DNA from: Cryptomeria japonica
Lineage: Eukaryota; Streptophyta; Pinopsida; Cupressales; Cupressaceae
Length of the DNA: 60,000 nt
Direction of reading: 5' to 3'
Assembly (NCBI RefSeq): GCF_030272615.1
Contig: NC_081411.1
Coordinates: forward strand, 43,457,017-43,517,016
In this document: positions 23,169 through 34,243 of the stretch, piece after piece
Position numbering within the stretch: the stretch's first letter is position 1
How the letters are laid out: every line of letters starts with the position of its first letter
Made by a program: the position numbers and the translations under genes
Notes under the pieces: generated by a model
Told to the model about the DNA's origin: nothing
Database searches by the model: none
The model's input: the letters and a program-made list of their open reading frames with translations, nothing else

Positions 23169-23965
23169 TGTAGACACCCAAAATTGTCATGTCTAATTAA
23201 ATAAATATTTTATTTATTTAATTATCTAAGCCTAATTCTTCTATTAATTAAATAAATCTTTATTTATTTAATTAATTCATTTATCCTCTTCTAGCCTTAT
23301 TTCTCATTTAAATAAATACATTTATTTATTTAAATTATCCTTTTCCTAAATTAAATAAATATCTTATTTATTTAATTAATCTCACTTCTTCTATTAATTA
23401 AATAAATCTTTATTTATTTAATTAATTCATTAACCTTTTCTACTTATGACACATGTCATTCATCTCTTAATTCCTACACTACCTACCTCTTTCATTATTT
23501 TATTATTTCTTCTACCTACCCTCTAATCCTAGCCGACCTCCTTTTTACACCTCTCAATCTTATCCCTCCATTTCATATAGTGTCTTCTATTTAAGGAGAT
23601 GCTTCCTTCATTATCAAACCCTAATCAATCATTCTAATGACCTAATTCCCTAATCATTAATCTTGAGCACTTGGCTACACTACGATCCTACTTGCAACCA
23701 CATTCCGTTCTTTGTTGAGCTCTTGTGTACATAAAATCTGAGAGCAATTATATCAAGCAAGATCAATGTAGATAGGAAGAATGGAGATCAAAACCCTATT
23801 GGACATGTGATGGTAAAATCTTTGTGATTTCATTTGATTTGCATTGTCTTAGGTAATCTTCATATGTTATGGTGGATCTTTGTTGTTGTTAGGCTAGGGT
23901 TTTGTGGTTGAATTCATTTAGCCTTTCAATCTTGTTATTATTGTTATCCATTTTCACCATATACA
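23169..23965 (+). repeat. 5' LTR of element B
   Basis: The repeat begins TGTAGACACCCAAAATTG and ends CACCATATACA. It is nearly identical to 37353-38147 and closely similar to 54013-54797. Its U3 carries five AT-rich palindromes (centres near 23209, 23260, 23322, 23361 and 23410), each built from ATTAAATAAAT and its complement. The sequence CTATTTAAGGAG at about 23587 is a plausible TATA region. Confidence 0.96.
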
Positions 23966-23968
23966 TTT

Positions 23969-23986
23969 TGGCACACCCCATGGGAC
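23969..23986 (+). other. Primer binding site of element B
   Basis: TGGCACACCCCATGGGAC lies three bases after the LTR. The sister copy B' has TGGCACGCCCGGTGGGAC at the same place, so B's site has decayed at three positions. The tRNA partner was not determined. Confidence 0.75.
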
Positions 23987-24114
23987 ATGGATTTTTGTTA
24001 GATCTATGTTTTTTGCAGATTTTTCTAACCCTATATTGCTGTTTTGTAAAACAATTTGGAGAATAACCTTGTGCAGCTAGGGTTTTGGACCAAAAATCAA
24101 GATCTTGGAGAGAT

Positions 24115-24975
24115 TTGATCATATCTCACAAACGGCTAGGAAATTTTGCACCAAATTGTTTTTGTAGGTTGAAGAAAGTATCAGGAGCTCTTAATACAAA
24201 ATTCAGATTTTTTGGAGCACATTTTCATTTTCTATGAATTTTTTATTATTTTTCATAAAAAATTAATTTTGAGAGAAAATGAGAGAATTTTTTGGATTTT
24301 CTTACATTTTTGGAAATATCTCATAATTATACATAGGATCTATTTTTTGTGATTTTAATTTTGATCCAAAATATTTCCCTAAAAAATGGATCTTTAAAAA
24401 TTAGGGTTTTTTCCTTATTTTGATCATATCTCACAAAAAACTTTGAATTTTCACATAATTTTTTTTTGTAGGTTAGGAAAAGTATCAGAAGGATCCAGTA
24501 TGAATTTTAGATTTTTTGGATCAATTTTTCAATTTATATGAATTTTTTATGATTTTTCATAAAAAATTAATTTTGAGAGAAAATTAGCAAATTTTTTGGA
24601 TTTTATTACATTTTTGGAAATATCTCAAAATTATAAATAGGATCTAGTCTTTGTTATTTTAAATTTTATGCAAAATAATTCCTCAAAAATAAGATCTTTG
24701 AAAATTAGGGTTTTGCATTATTTTACTCATATCTCACAAACTGATTGGATTTGTTGTAGAAATTTTTTTATGTAGGTTTGGAAGACCATTAAAAATCTCC
24801 AGTAAAAATTTCATATTTTTTGGATCGATTTTGCATTTTATATGAATTTTTTATGATTTTTCATAAAAAAATAATTTTTGGAGCAAATTAGCAAATTTTT
24901 TGGATTTTCTTACATTTCTGGAAATCTCTTAAAATTTTAAAAGGGGTATTTTTTTTATGATGAATCAGATATTTT
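24115..24975 (+). repeat. Three ~303-bp tandem repeats in the leader of B
   Basis: Units start at TCATATCTCACAAA (24119, about 24424, about 24728). Each contains TTTTTTGGA, CATAAAAAATTAATTTTGAG-like and TTTTTGGATTTT-TTACATTT segments at the same offsets. The units have diverged by point changes. The third is shorter. They are absent from the leader of B'. Confidence 0.85.
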
Positions 24976-25239
24976 AATTGGTCAACAAAACGCATTGTTG
25001 AAGGCCCCTATTTCACAAAGTCTTTTGGATCTAAAATTTACCTAACTTGTGTGCTTGCAGAAAGGGGTGATCATTTGAAACAATCTAAACTACTAATAAA
25101 TCTTTGTTGCAGGTCCTTGGTAAGGGTTTTTTATATTTTTATTGTGTGCCTTGTTTTCATAGACTAGCAAACACTTCCATTGGTGCACTAAAATTGAATC
25201 ATTGTCTTTTGTGTCTTGAGCAATAGGCTCTTTTTGTTT

Positions 25240-25800
25240 AATCTTTAGAGGGCCTGTCTTCCTGTGTGGTCATTAGGGCTACTAGTGAGAAGAGAACGAC
25301 CCAAGTGGTAGCGAGGAAAACCCACCTCTTCCGAACCACTATAAACAAATGTATTCATGGTGAAAACTATGGATAATGTGTGCTGATTAGTTCATACCGA
25401 CACTATGTCTCCCCATAAACTCATTTGATCAAATTTATTTGATCAGTTGTAGGGCGTAACCCCTACTGGTTGGGAGCCTTCTATATTTATAGAGCTAAAA
25501 GTGCCGCATGTATGGCCACACGAGCGGATGCCCTTACTAGCACCTTTTTGTTTTAGAAGCCCAAATCCTTCTAGTTGTTGGGGCAGGAGGTCGGACCTCT
25601 GGTAGCGGCCCACACACATACGGTTCTTAGTAGAGATACAAAGTTCACCACGGGGAGTTTTCGTGGGGACTGATGCTTGGCTGACCCGAGAAGTGAGTGC
25701 CGAGGGTGGAGCCAGTGAGGTCAAGCATCTAAGTATCCGCTCTGAATAGCGTAGCCTCGGGGGTAAAACCCCGTGTGGGATCAACAAATATTGTCTTGGC
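25240..25800 (+). other. Conserved GC-rich leader block of B
   Basis: This is an unusually GC-rich island (GGTCGGACCTCTGGTAGCGG, TGACCCGAGAAGTGAGTGCC) inside an AT-rich leader. It is almost unchanged in B' at about 55548-56110. On the minus strand a 114-codon frame (25443-25787) is open in both copies. It might be an RNA structure for packaging or translation, or a small antisense gene. Neither is shown. Confidence 0.6.
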
Positions 25801-26077
25801 TAGCCATAAGAATTGTGCTTGACTTATTTTAAACATTCAAACATTCAAGACCAAACAGCAAAACATTGTGTCTTTTGTGTCTTCAAGTGTATGCAAAATT
25901 TTTTTACATCAAACAACACACTTTTTCTTGGAGTCATTTTGAGTCTAGACACTTGCAAACATTGACTCCTCATCAACATTGTGTCCTCTTGTCACGAAAA
26001 ACAGTCAAATAGTCAGATTTGGTCACAACAAAAATGACTTCACAGATTGGAAAAAAATTGCACAAATTTTATAGAAA

Positions 26078-26240
26078 CGCGTCTGTGTCTATTTTAATCG
26101 CGTCTGTGTTGTCTAAGCACATCTGTGAAGGGCATAATCGCATCTATGTGTATAATAGCATTTGTGTTGAATAGAGACACGTCTGTGTCGGGGAACCACA
26201 TCTGTGAAGTATACATGCGCGTTTGTGTTCAGAATTGCAA
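26078..26240 (+). repeat. Phased CGTCTGTG array in the leader of B
   Basis: Eight degenerate copies of (C/G)(A/G)CGTCTGTG recur every 19-22 bp, each followed by a variable filler of about 10 bp. The same eight-unit array, unit for unit, is in B' at about 56375-56540. Confidence 0.8.
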
Positions 26241-26719
26241 AAAATTTTACAGCCCAACAAACAAAAGAAATTAGTTTCAGAATTCTTGAGCTTCCTAGGT
26301 TGTTTCTCCAGGTTTCATTTAGCATTCAACCTGTTTTTGGGTCTCACACAGTCCATCATTGCTTCACATGTTGCATCACAATCACACTTGTCTAAACTTG
26401 AGTCAAAAGGTCACTTGCTTGTCCTCATCATACTTTGTCAACACATTACATACAACAACACTTTGCTAAGTGGTCCCTCATCAAGGTTTCTTACCTTTGG
26501 GTCTCATTTGGTCTTACTTAGAGTCAAGGTCAACTTACCTCATCAAGAGAAACTATCCTCTCTTTGGAAGTCACACCTACTCTACTACATACATACTTGG
26601 TCTTACACTTTGGACATTGCAAGTACACCTCAGATTCATTTACACTCCATCCAACTCTTGGTCTTCCATACTCTTTTCATTTTCATCTAGTCTTACATAT
26701 CTTGGTCAATACCTAGTTC

Positions 26720-28426
26720 ATGGTTGAAACTTGTCTTCAAAAATCTAGGAGAGAAACTAAAGAGGCTCAAGAGTCTGCAAACATGAGTTCTTATGAGTAT
26801 GACAATGATGTCTTTTTCAATCTTGATCACACTACATTACCTGACATGGATGTCTATAGAAACATTCCAAATGTTGAGAACATGGACACTACAAACAACA
26901 ATGATACACACAATGACAATATGGACAACTTTTCAGTACATTCAGCAAATGTGGAAGAATCCATTATGGACCCCCGCTTCAATCAATTGATTGAGGAAAT
27001 AATGAGGAGAGATAGACAATACTTCTTACAAATGATGGCACAAAGTGGAGCCAAGATACCTCATGATTTTGACATGTCTCAAATAATGGAAAATCGACCT
27101 TTGCAACAAACTCACTCCAACATGGATCAAAGGAGGCGTAATAGTGGAGGAAATAGAGGACCACATCTTGTGCCTGAATCACCATCATCTTTGTTTTAAA
27201 AACTAGAGGTCCCACATACACATGGTCAAGCATATGATACTCACCTTCGCAGACCATCATGGAAGTCTTATGCATAAAGATATGCTCAATCACATAAAAA
27301 TGCTAAGGATCAACTACCAAAGCAATTGGATATTCAAAGGCATGCTCAAAATTTGGACACAAGGAAACCCTGTGTCAAATTTGGGGGCAACAAATTAGAA
27401 CATGACATGCCTGTAGAGTATGGTATACATGGACAAAATAGATATTTTGTTCCTCAACATGAATCTATACCAAGTGGTCCATATATACAACATCACTATA
27501 GACCTCCTCCATATGAACATGTGTATGATCAATATCATCCATATATGCAACGTGCTTCTCCTCCAATTGGTGCCTCAAGCATGGGGTATGGTCCAAGAAG
27601 TCGATCTCCACCTAAGAACAATTTGGAGCAACAAATCAGGGACTTACAAAAGAAAATGGAGGACATAAATACACCAAAGCCAACATACACAATGAGAGAC
27701 ATATGTCCTTATCCATTTGACAAGAGCATTCCAATGCCTCCATTTCCTACACACTTTGTGACACCTAAATTTGATAAGTATAGAGGAAAAGGGGATCCTA
27801 AGGCACACATAAGACAGTTTTTCACAGCTTGCATTGAAGTAGCAGTAGAAGAGACATATTTGATGAGATTATTCCCACAAAGCTTAGGTGATCAAGCTAT
27901 GGAATGGTTCTCCCAACTCCCACCTAGTATTAAGTCATGGGGTGACTTAGCAGAGGCATTTATTCAACATTTCTCCTACAATATAGAGACAGACATATCA
28001 GTCACTACTTTATGCAACACCAAGAAAAAAGAGGGAGAGTCCTTTGCATCATTTTTACAAAGATGGAGGAATCTAGCCAGCAGATGCTCTTGTGAAATTC
28101 CACAAAAACAAATGGTAGAGATGTTCACACAAACTGTTAACAAAAACATTGGCTATGATCTAAGGAAAGCTTGTTTGTCCACCTTCAGGGATGTTATTGA
28201 AAAAGACTTAGCAACAGAAAAGGTCCTAATTGAGCAAGGAGTCATTAAGATATTCAAGGAAAACAAAGATGACTTTAAAGGAAAAGACAAGCCAAGATTT
28301 TGGAATAAAAACAAGAACACGGTCAATGATGGTGTTGTTGATGCCAACACAGTGCGACCCAAATTCATCTTTTCGGGATCAAGTTCTACAAACAATCAAG
28401 TGAATACTCAAACAACTTCTAGATCA
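26720..28426 (+). pseudogene. Gag (N-terminal and capsid part) of element B
   Basis: The start is the ATG at 26720 (MVETCLQKSRRETKEAQESA), supported by the same start in B' at 57021. The frame is stopped by TAA at 27197-27199 and by another TAA near 27275, then stays open to 28426. It contains a Pro/Tyr-rich segment (YRPPPYEHVYDQYHPYMQ), a helical stretch (NNLEQQIRDLQKKMEDI), and the capsid core: ICPYPFDKSIPMPPFPTHF, KFDKYRGKGDPKAHIRQFFT, TYLMRLFPQSLGDQAMEWFS and SFASFLQRWRNLASRCSCEI. It is homologous to gag of element A. The in-frame TGA at 28427-28429 also occurs at the same codon in B'. Confidence 0.94.
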
Positions 28427-29935
28427 TGAAGGAATTACACTCCATTGGGAGAATCACTTGAGTCAGTTTTCAAGAAGCTTGTGGCAAACAAGGTAATCAC
28501 AGTTCCAGATTGTCCTCCATATGAACCAAAGGTTAAACCAAATTGGTGCAATGATGATGAGTATTGTGAGTTTCATAAGAGCAAGGGTCATAAGACAGGA
28601 AATTGTCATCGATTGAAGAACATCGTACAAGATCTCATTGATAGAGGTGACATTGAGATTGAGGGACACTCATCCAACCAAGAACATGAGATGTTTAAGG
28701 AACCATTCCCAAAGCATGACAAGGGAAAAGCTAAAGTCACAGATGATCAAGCCAACTATACTAGAGCACCTTACAACTATGATTCAACTATCAATCACAT
28801 CTCGATGGACAATAATGTCTCTACTATTATCATCAAGGACAAAACTCCTGAGAGTTCTACCCAACGACCCAAGATTGTCCTAAGAGGTGTTGGATCTTCT
28901 TCCGAACCTACCTTTGAATGTCATGTTACAACTCGTCGAGGTAAAATTATTTTGCCAGGTGCCTCCACTAAAAATATCGCTTCCTCATCAACCAAACCTG
29001 AGTATGACCTTGTAGAACAATTAGGGAAGACACCCGCACTCATTTCCATTCTTGAGCTCCTACGTATATCCCTCGCTCATAAAGCTATTCTTGACAAAAT
29101 CTTGAGAGACACCGCCATTCCTACTGATCTGAACATGGACCAGTTTCAAGCCATGGTGGGATACCTTTCCGTTCCACATTCCCTTACATTCACAAAAGTC
29201 GATGACACCTCCGTAAGTCAGCCACGTAATGCACCATTACACATTGAAGCCTTCATACACAAACATAGAATCAAATGAGTCCTGATAGATGGAGGAGCTG
29301 GTCTAAACATTTGTACATTGAGCACCATTAAACAATTGGGATATTCTGATAAAGCTGTGAATTCTACAAATCAAATCACTATCAAGGCATATGATGATGA
29401 AGAACGCTCATCCAAGGGCATAGTCACCTTGCCTCTCAGAGTTGGGCCATTTACAAAGGATGTGATTTGTCAGGTCCTGGATCTAGACCTCACTTATAAT
29501 ATATTGCTAGGACATCCTTGGATCCATGAAATGAGGGCAGTCCCATCGACGTATCACCAATGCATTAAGTTTCCTCACAATGGAGTCGAGGTAACAGTTA
29601 ATAGTGATCCTAATACATTCATATATTGCAATAACCTGAGATCACATACTGAGACCATCATTCCCAGTAATCGTGAAGCTGTTCCTTCTTCGGCATACAT
29701 TGATCCTGAGTCATTGAAACCTTCGACATCAAAACAAGGTGAGCTTAAAGGCAAATTTCAAGACAAAGGCATGGGAGAATACACTTTAAATCAGACCATG
29801 TACTTACGACAAGTCATGAGTTCTCCAAAAGAATATGGAAGACCACATCCTAACAGGAAAGTATCGATTGTCGTACTCGAATGGGACCCTACTAACTTTC
29901 AAAGATGGGGCGAATTGGACGAGGAAGGCTTATAA
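28427..29935 (+). pseudogene. Gag zinc knuckle and protease of element B
   Basis: Phase is continuous with gag after the TGA at 28427. The zinc knuckle YCEFHKSKGHKTGNC (CX2HX4HX4C) is at about 28560-28610, followed by RLKNIVQDLIDRG. The conserved EYDLVEQLGKTPALISILEL block comes next. The protease follows a second TGA (29276-29278, arginine CGA in B'): VLIDGGAGLNICTLSTIKQL with the catalytic aspartate at 29288-29290, then KAYDDEERSSKGIVTLPL and NILLGHPWIHEMRAV. In relatives the latter reads GRPW. The protease processes the polyprotein. The segment ends at a TAA (29933-29935). Confidence 0.92.
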
Positions 29936-31072
29936 AAAATTCTATACAAAGACATTGAAGATGACATAAAAGGTCACATCAATATACCCTGTGAGAAATA
30001 TGGCAAAGGCTTCAAGATTCTACAAAAATTCGGGTATGATGGAAAAAGCCCTCTTGGGTTACGAAAGGAAGGCATCATGGAACCTTTACAACCTGAATTG
30101 ACTGTAAAAAGGGAACGCTCAAAGGGACTTGGTTTTCTGACTTCCAAGATCCACACTAAAAGCACAGAAGAAGCATTACAAATCAAAGCTGCCAAAATTC
30201 AACAAGAGGATCGCTATTCCACAGACTCCAATGAATGGGAATGGGGTTCAGACAAATCCTCCAGTGACTATGAGCTCACCGAGACATTCAGAGAGCCAAA
30301 TGAACCCACGGAAGAAGAATTTTATAACAAGTTTAGAGTTGGTCAAGAAACAACCCATGAGGAGGCCACACAGTCTTTGTCTCAAGGTTCTAGGTTGAAA
30401 TCACATAGGATGAGAACACCTATCCCAGAATGCGCTACTAGTGATGACAATTTGGATTCGCTCGTGATTGAAACTGACGAGGAGAGTGCCATCGATGACC
30501 TCGACGATTACCTTGATATACCCAAATATAACCACATCTTCACTCTTAGTCCCGCTATCTTCGAAGACATTAAAGGCCTTCCCCTTGTTCACCACCAACT
30601 CATTGATTGGGATCATGAAGGACCAGCATAGTTTGACACATTCCAAAATGATGAAGCTATTATTGACTATCTGGGCATACGAGATGACCTTCCCCATGGG
30701 GACCATAAAGTAGGATACACTATAGAACTCAACAACATGACATATTTTGGTGAGGGTGTCGGACCTTCCAGTCACAAAAATGTGAAAATAAGAACAAACC
30801 AAGGGTCTGATGGCGAAAACCACACTGTGGCACTATCTGATCCCAAAAAAGTAAAAAGAAAGGACGTATCTGAGGGCAAAAACCTCTCTGAGGCACCTGA
30901 AGATGGAAGGCTCGACATTCTCTCAGCATCATATGAGGAAAAGTCATCCATGTTGGTAGAGGAGACTATCAAGACAAATATTGGTATAGAAGAGGTTCCA
31001 CACAACATATTTTTGGCTCAATCATTGACAGAGTCTGAAAGGTCAAAATTCATAAGTTTCTTCAAAGAATGA
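29936..31072 (+). pseudogene. G-patch and linker region of element B pol
   Basis: The segment is in phase with protease and RT. The G-patch is at about 29990-30140: KYGKGFKILQKFGYDGKSPL then LRKEGIMEPLQP and SKGLGF. An acidic linker with EWEWGSDKSSSDYEL follows, matching EYKWGPDHLSDTS in element A. Further on is DNLDSLVIETDEESAIDDLD, and then the pre-RT block EVPHNIFLAQSLTESERSKF. Stops at about 30629 (TAG) and 31070 (TGA) interrupt it. The G-patch is known as an RNA-protein interaction module, and its role in plant retrotransposons is not established here. Confidence 0.8.
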
Positions 31073-32335
31073 AAAATCAACTTTGCATGGTCATACGCTG
31101 ATATGCCTGGACTAGATCCGGATTTGGTAATTCATCATTTAACAGTCAAATCGGGGGAAAAGCCAGTGAAATAGAAATTAAGAAAAATGCATCCACAAGT
31201 GGCATTACTAGTCAAAGCAGAACTTGAGAAATTATTGGATGTCGGATTCCTACGCCCAATTGATTATCCTGAATGGATCTCCAATTTAGTACCTGTCAGT
31301 AAACCGGATCGCAGCATCAGAATATGTACAGATTTCAGAGACATCAACAAAGCTTGTCCAAAAGATGACTTCCCATTACCAAATATTGACTTGATTGTTG
31401 ATCTCACAGCAGGTCATGAAATGTTATCATTGATGGATGGATTTTCTGGTTATAATCAAATTAGGATTGCACCTGAGGATCAACACAAAACATCATTCAC
31501 TTGTCCTTGGGGAACTTTCTATTGGAATGTCATGCCCTTTGGGCTAAAAAATGCAGGTGCTACATATCAAAGAGCCATGAATACTATCTTTCATGATCTC
31601 ATGCATGTAACGGTGGAAGATTATGTTGACGATCTCTTGGGTAAATCAGTAGACAGAGATACACATTTGGACATACTTTCAGTCGTCTTTGATTGGTTGG
31701 AAAAATACAAAGTAAGATTAAACCCCAAGAAATGTGTCTTTGGAGTAACCTCCGGGAAGCTCCTAGGATTCATTGTGTCCAAAAGAGGAATTGAAGCCGA
31801 TCCAACAAAAGTCAAGGCCATCTTGGAAATGCCACCACCTAGAAATATCAGTCAACTTCGATCCTTACAGGGAAGACTCCAGTCCATACGAAAATTCATA
31901 GCACAACTTGCAGATAAGTGTAATCCTTTTCAGCATTTGCTACATAAAAACATCAAATTCAAATGGGATGATAACTGTCAATAGGCTTTTTAGACGCTCA
32001 AAGATTATCTTTTGAATCCGCTAGTTTTAATGCCACCAGTTCCAGATCAGCCTTTGTTACTATACATCTCACCTACTCCAATGGCACTGGGGGCACTCTT
32101 AGCACAACAAATTGCTGAGTGCAAGGAAAAGGCAATATATTATATCAGTCACACATTGGTGGGATATGAGCTAAACTTCACACCAATCGAACGTGCTTGT
32201 CTCGCCGTGGTCTTTGCTTCACAAAAATTACGACATTACATGCTCACTCATAAGACTGAGTTGATTGCAAGGATAGATCCGTTGAAATACCTCCTCAACA
32301 AAGCAACACTTACTGGGTGACTAGCCAAATGGGTA
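31073..32335 (+). pseudogene. Reverse transcriptase and RNase H of element B
   Basis: RT begins around KLRKMHPQVALLVKAELEKL and shows SIRICTDFRDINKACPKDDF, LSLMDGFSGYNQIRIAPED, MPFGLKNAGATYQRAMN and the catalytic VEDYVDDLLG (YVDD at 31622-31633). The RNase H part has LLLYISPTPMALGALLAQQ and CLAVVFASQKLRHYMLTH. At the position where element A has ISATDTSLGALL, B has ISPTPMALGALL, so the aspartate expected here is missing. Stops at about 31172 (TAG), 31982 and 31991 (both TAG) and 32318 (TGA) are all explained by C-to-T or G-to-A changes. Phase never shifts. Confidence 0.94.
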
Positions 32336-32900
32336 ATGATCCTGAGTGAATTTGACATTGAGTATGTGGACAAAAAAGTAATAAAAGGACAAGCAATCAC
32401 TGATCAATTAGCAGATGCCCCCATGATTGATGATGTTCCTCTAAATTCAGAATTTCCAAATGAATCCATTTTAAAAATATCACATGTAAAACCATGGCAA
32501 CTATACTTTGATGGCTCATACACACAGCATGGAGCAGGAGCTAGCATCCTCTTTATAACTCCTCAAGGGGATTCTATACCAAAATCATACTGCTTATCAT
32601 TTCCTTGCACTAATAATATAGCGAAATATGAGGCATTAACAACTGGATTACGCATTGCAGTTCAGTGGAAGATCCAGGAACTTCATGTTTTTGGGGATTC
32701 TCAACTTGTCATCCGTCAAGCAACTGATGATTACCAAACAAAAGATGAAAAATTAATGCCTTACAAACAAATGGTGGATGACCTGAAACAACACTTCACA
32801 AAGATAGATTTTGAGCAGATACCAAGAGAGCAGAATCGTGCCGCAGATGCCATGGCTACAATTGCTTCATTGATCGATCTACCTCCAAATGAGACCTGCT
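32336..32900 (+). pseudogene. Second RNase H (aRNH) of element B
   Basis: The segment is open and in phase with the downstream integrase. It begins with the linker MILSEFDIEYVDKKVIKGQA, then the RNase H motifs WQLYFDGSYTQHGAGASILF, CTNNIAKYEAL, LHVFGDSQLVIRQ and QNRAADAMATIASL. Position in the polyprotein marks the Tat lineage. The catalytic glutamate, present as AEYEAL in element A, is lysine here (AAA at 32624-32626), a single G-to-A change, so this domain would be inactive. Confidence 0.9.
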
Positions 32901-34243
32901 ATGAGTTCTTGGTGGACAACCTTTTGGTTCCTTCATATGAGATCACTCCTACTAAGATGATATGTGTTGTCGGTCCCGAGTCCCAGTTATATGGTTCCAT
33001 CTTCACATACCTTCACGATAATACCCTACCTCCTGATCTATCAAATAACCAACGTTGCACCTTCATTCACCAATCCTCTCAATATGTCATTTTAGTTGAT
33101 ATCCTATACCGGCGAGGTCTAGATGGCACTCTTCTTAGATGTTTAGAAAGCGACGAAGCTCAGATTGCGTTACATGAAGTACATGAAGGGATATGTGGTC
33201 CACATGCTAGTGGTCCTACCTTGGCCAAGAAACTCATTAGGACTGGATATTACTGGCCCAATATGGAAAAAGACTCATATCAGTTTGTCAAGAAGTGTAA
33301 GCAATGTCAAATTCATGGAGACCTCATACATGTGCCGGCACAAGAACTACAACCACTTGCGTCTCCTTGGCCCTTTTGTCAGTGGGGACTCGATCTCATA
33401 GGCAAGATTCACCCTCCTTCTTCTAATGGTCATAAATTCATTATCACTGCCACAGAGTATTTCACAAAATGGATTGAAGCTGCGCCTCTCACACAAGTCA
33501 CTAGAAAATAGATTGCTACATTCATCCTTAACTATATCATTTGCCGATATGGTATCCTTGTTTCCATTATCACTGATAACGGGTGTCCCTTCAAAAATCA
33601 GGATGTTCGTGAACTCTGTGACTACTTCCATATTTCCCATCATTTCTCCACACCATATTACCCCCAAGGTAATGGCCAAGCTGAGGCATCTAATAAAACA
33701 ATCCTTAAAATCCTCATGAAGACAGTCAACGACGCTAGCCGTAACTGGCATATCCAACTTAATCCTGCACTTTGGGCCTATCACACAAGTGTTCGCACAC
33801 CTACAGGAGCTACACCTTATTCACTTGTCTATGGCACCAAAGCCATCTTGCCTATTGAGATCGAGTTACCCTCTTTACGGGTCTCTTTGCAAAACATCAT
33901 CGGTGATGAAGATTATAGAGTCTCTTGCCTACAAGAACTTGAACTACTGGATGAACGGAGACAAGCTGCTTTTAATCATCTCAAGGCTTACCAACAACGA
34001 ATGAGTCACAACTACAATCACAAGGTCAAACCTCACACATTTGAGGTCGGTGACTTGGTTCTCAGAGAAAATCCCAAGAATCAACAAGATAGAGAGAAGA
34101 AGGGCAAGTTTGAACCAAATTGGCTTGGTCCTTACATCATTACATCAGTATATGGATCCGGGGCATATCATCTTTCAACTACAGAAGGTGAACCTTTGGA
34201 GGATCCTATCAATAGCATGCACCTTCCCAGGTTCTACACATAG
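32901..34243 (+). pseudogene. Integrase of element B
   Basis: A zinc-binding N-terminus (about 33170-33330) shows EVHEGICGPHASG and KKCKQCQIHGD. The catalytic core has QWGLDLIGKIHP (first Asp), a TAG at 33509-33511 after QVTRK, then IITDNGCPFKNQD (second Asp) and GQAEASNKTI (Glu). The C-terminal part has GDLVLRENPKNQQDREKKGK and EPNWLGPYIITSVYGSGAYH, ending at TAG 34241-34243. All three DDE residues remain. The usual TDNGGQF reads TDNGCPF. It lies at the end of the gag-pol frame, before a long A-rich 3' region. Confidence 0.95.

Noticed and set aside
25443-25787. 114-codon antisense frame as a real gene
   Set aside because: It is open in both B and B', but the block is conserved at nucleotide level and no domain is seen. 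Listed as a finding, not as a CDS.
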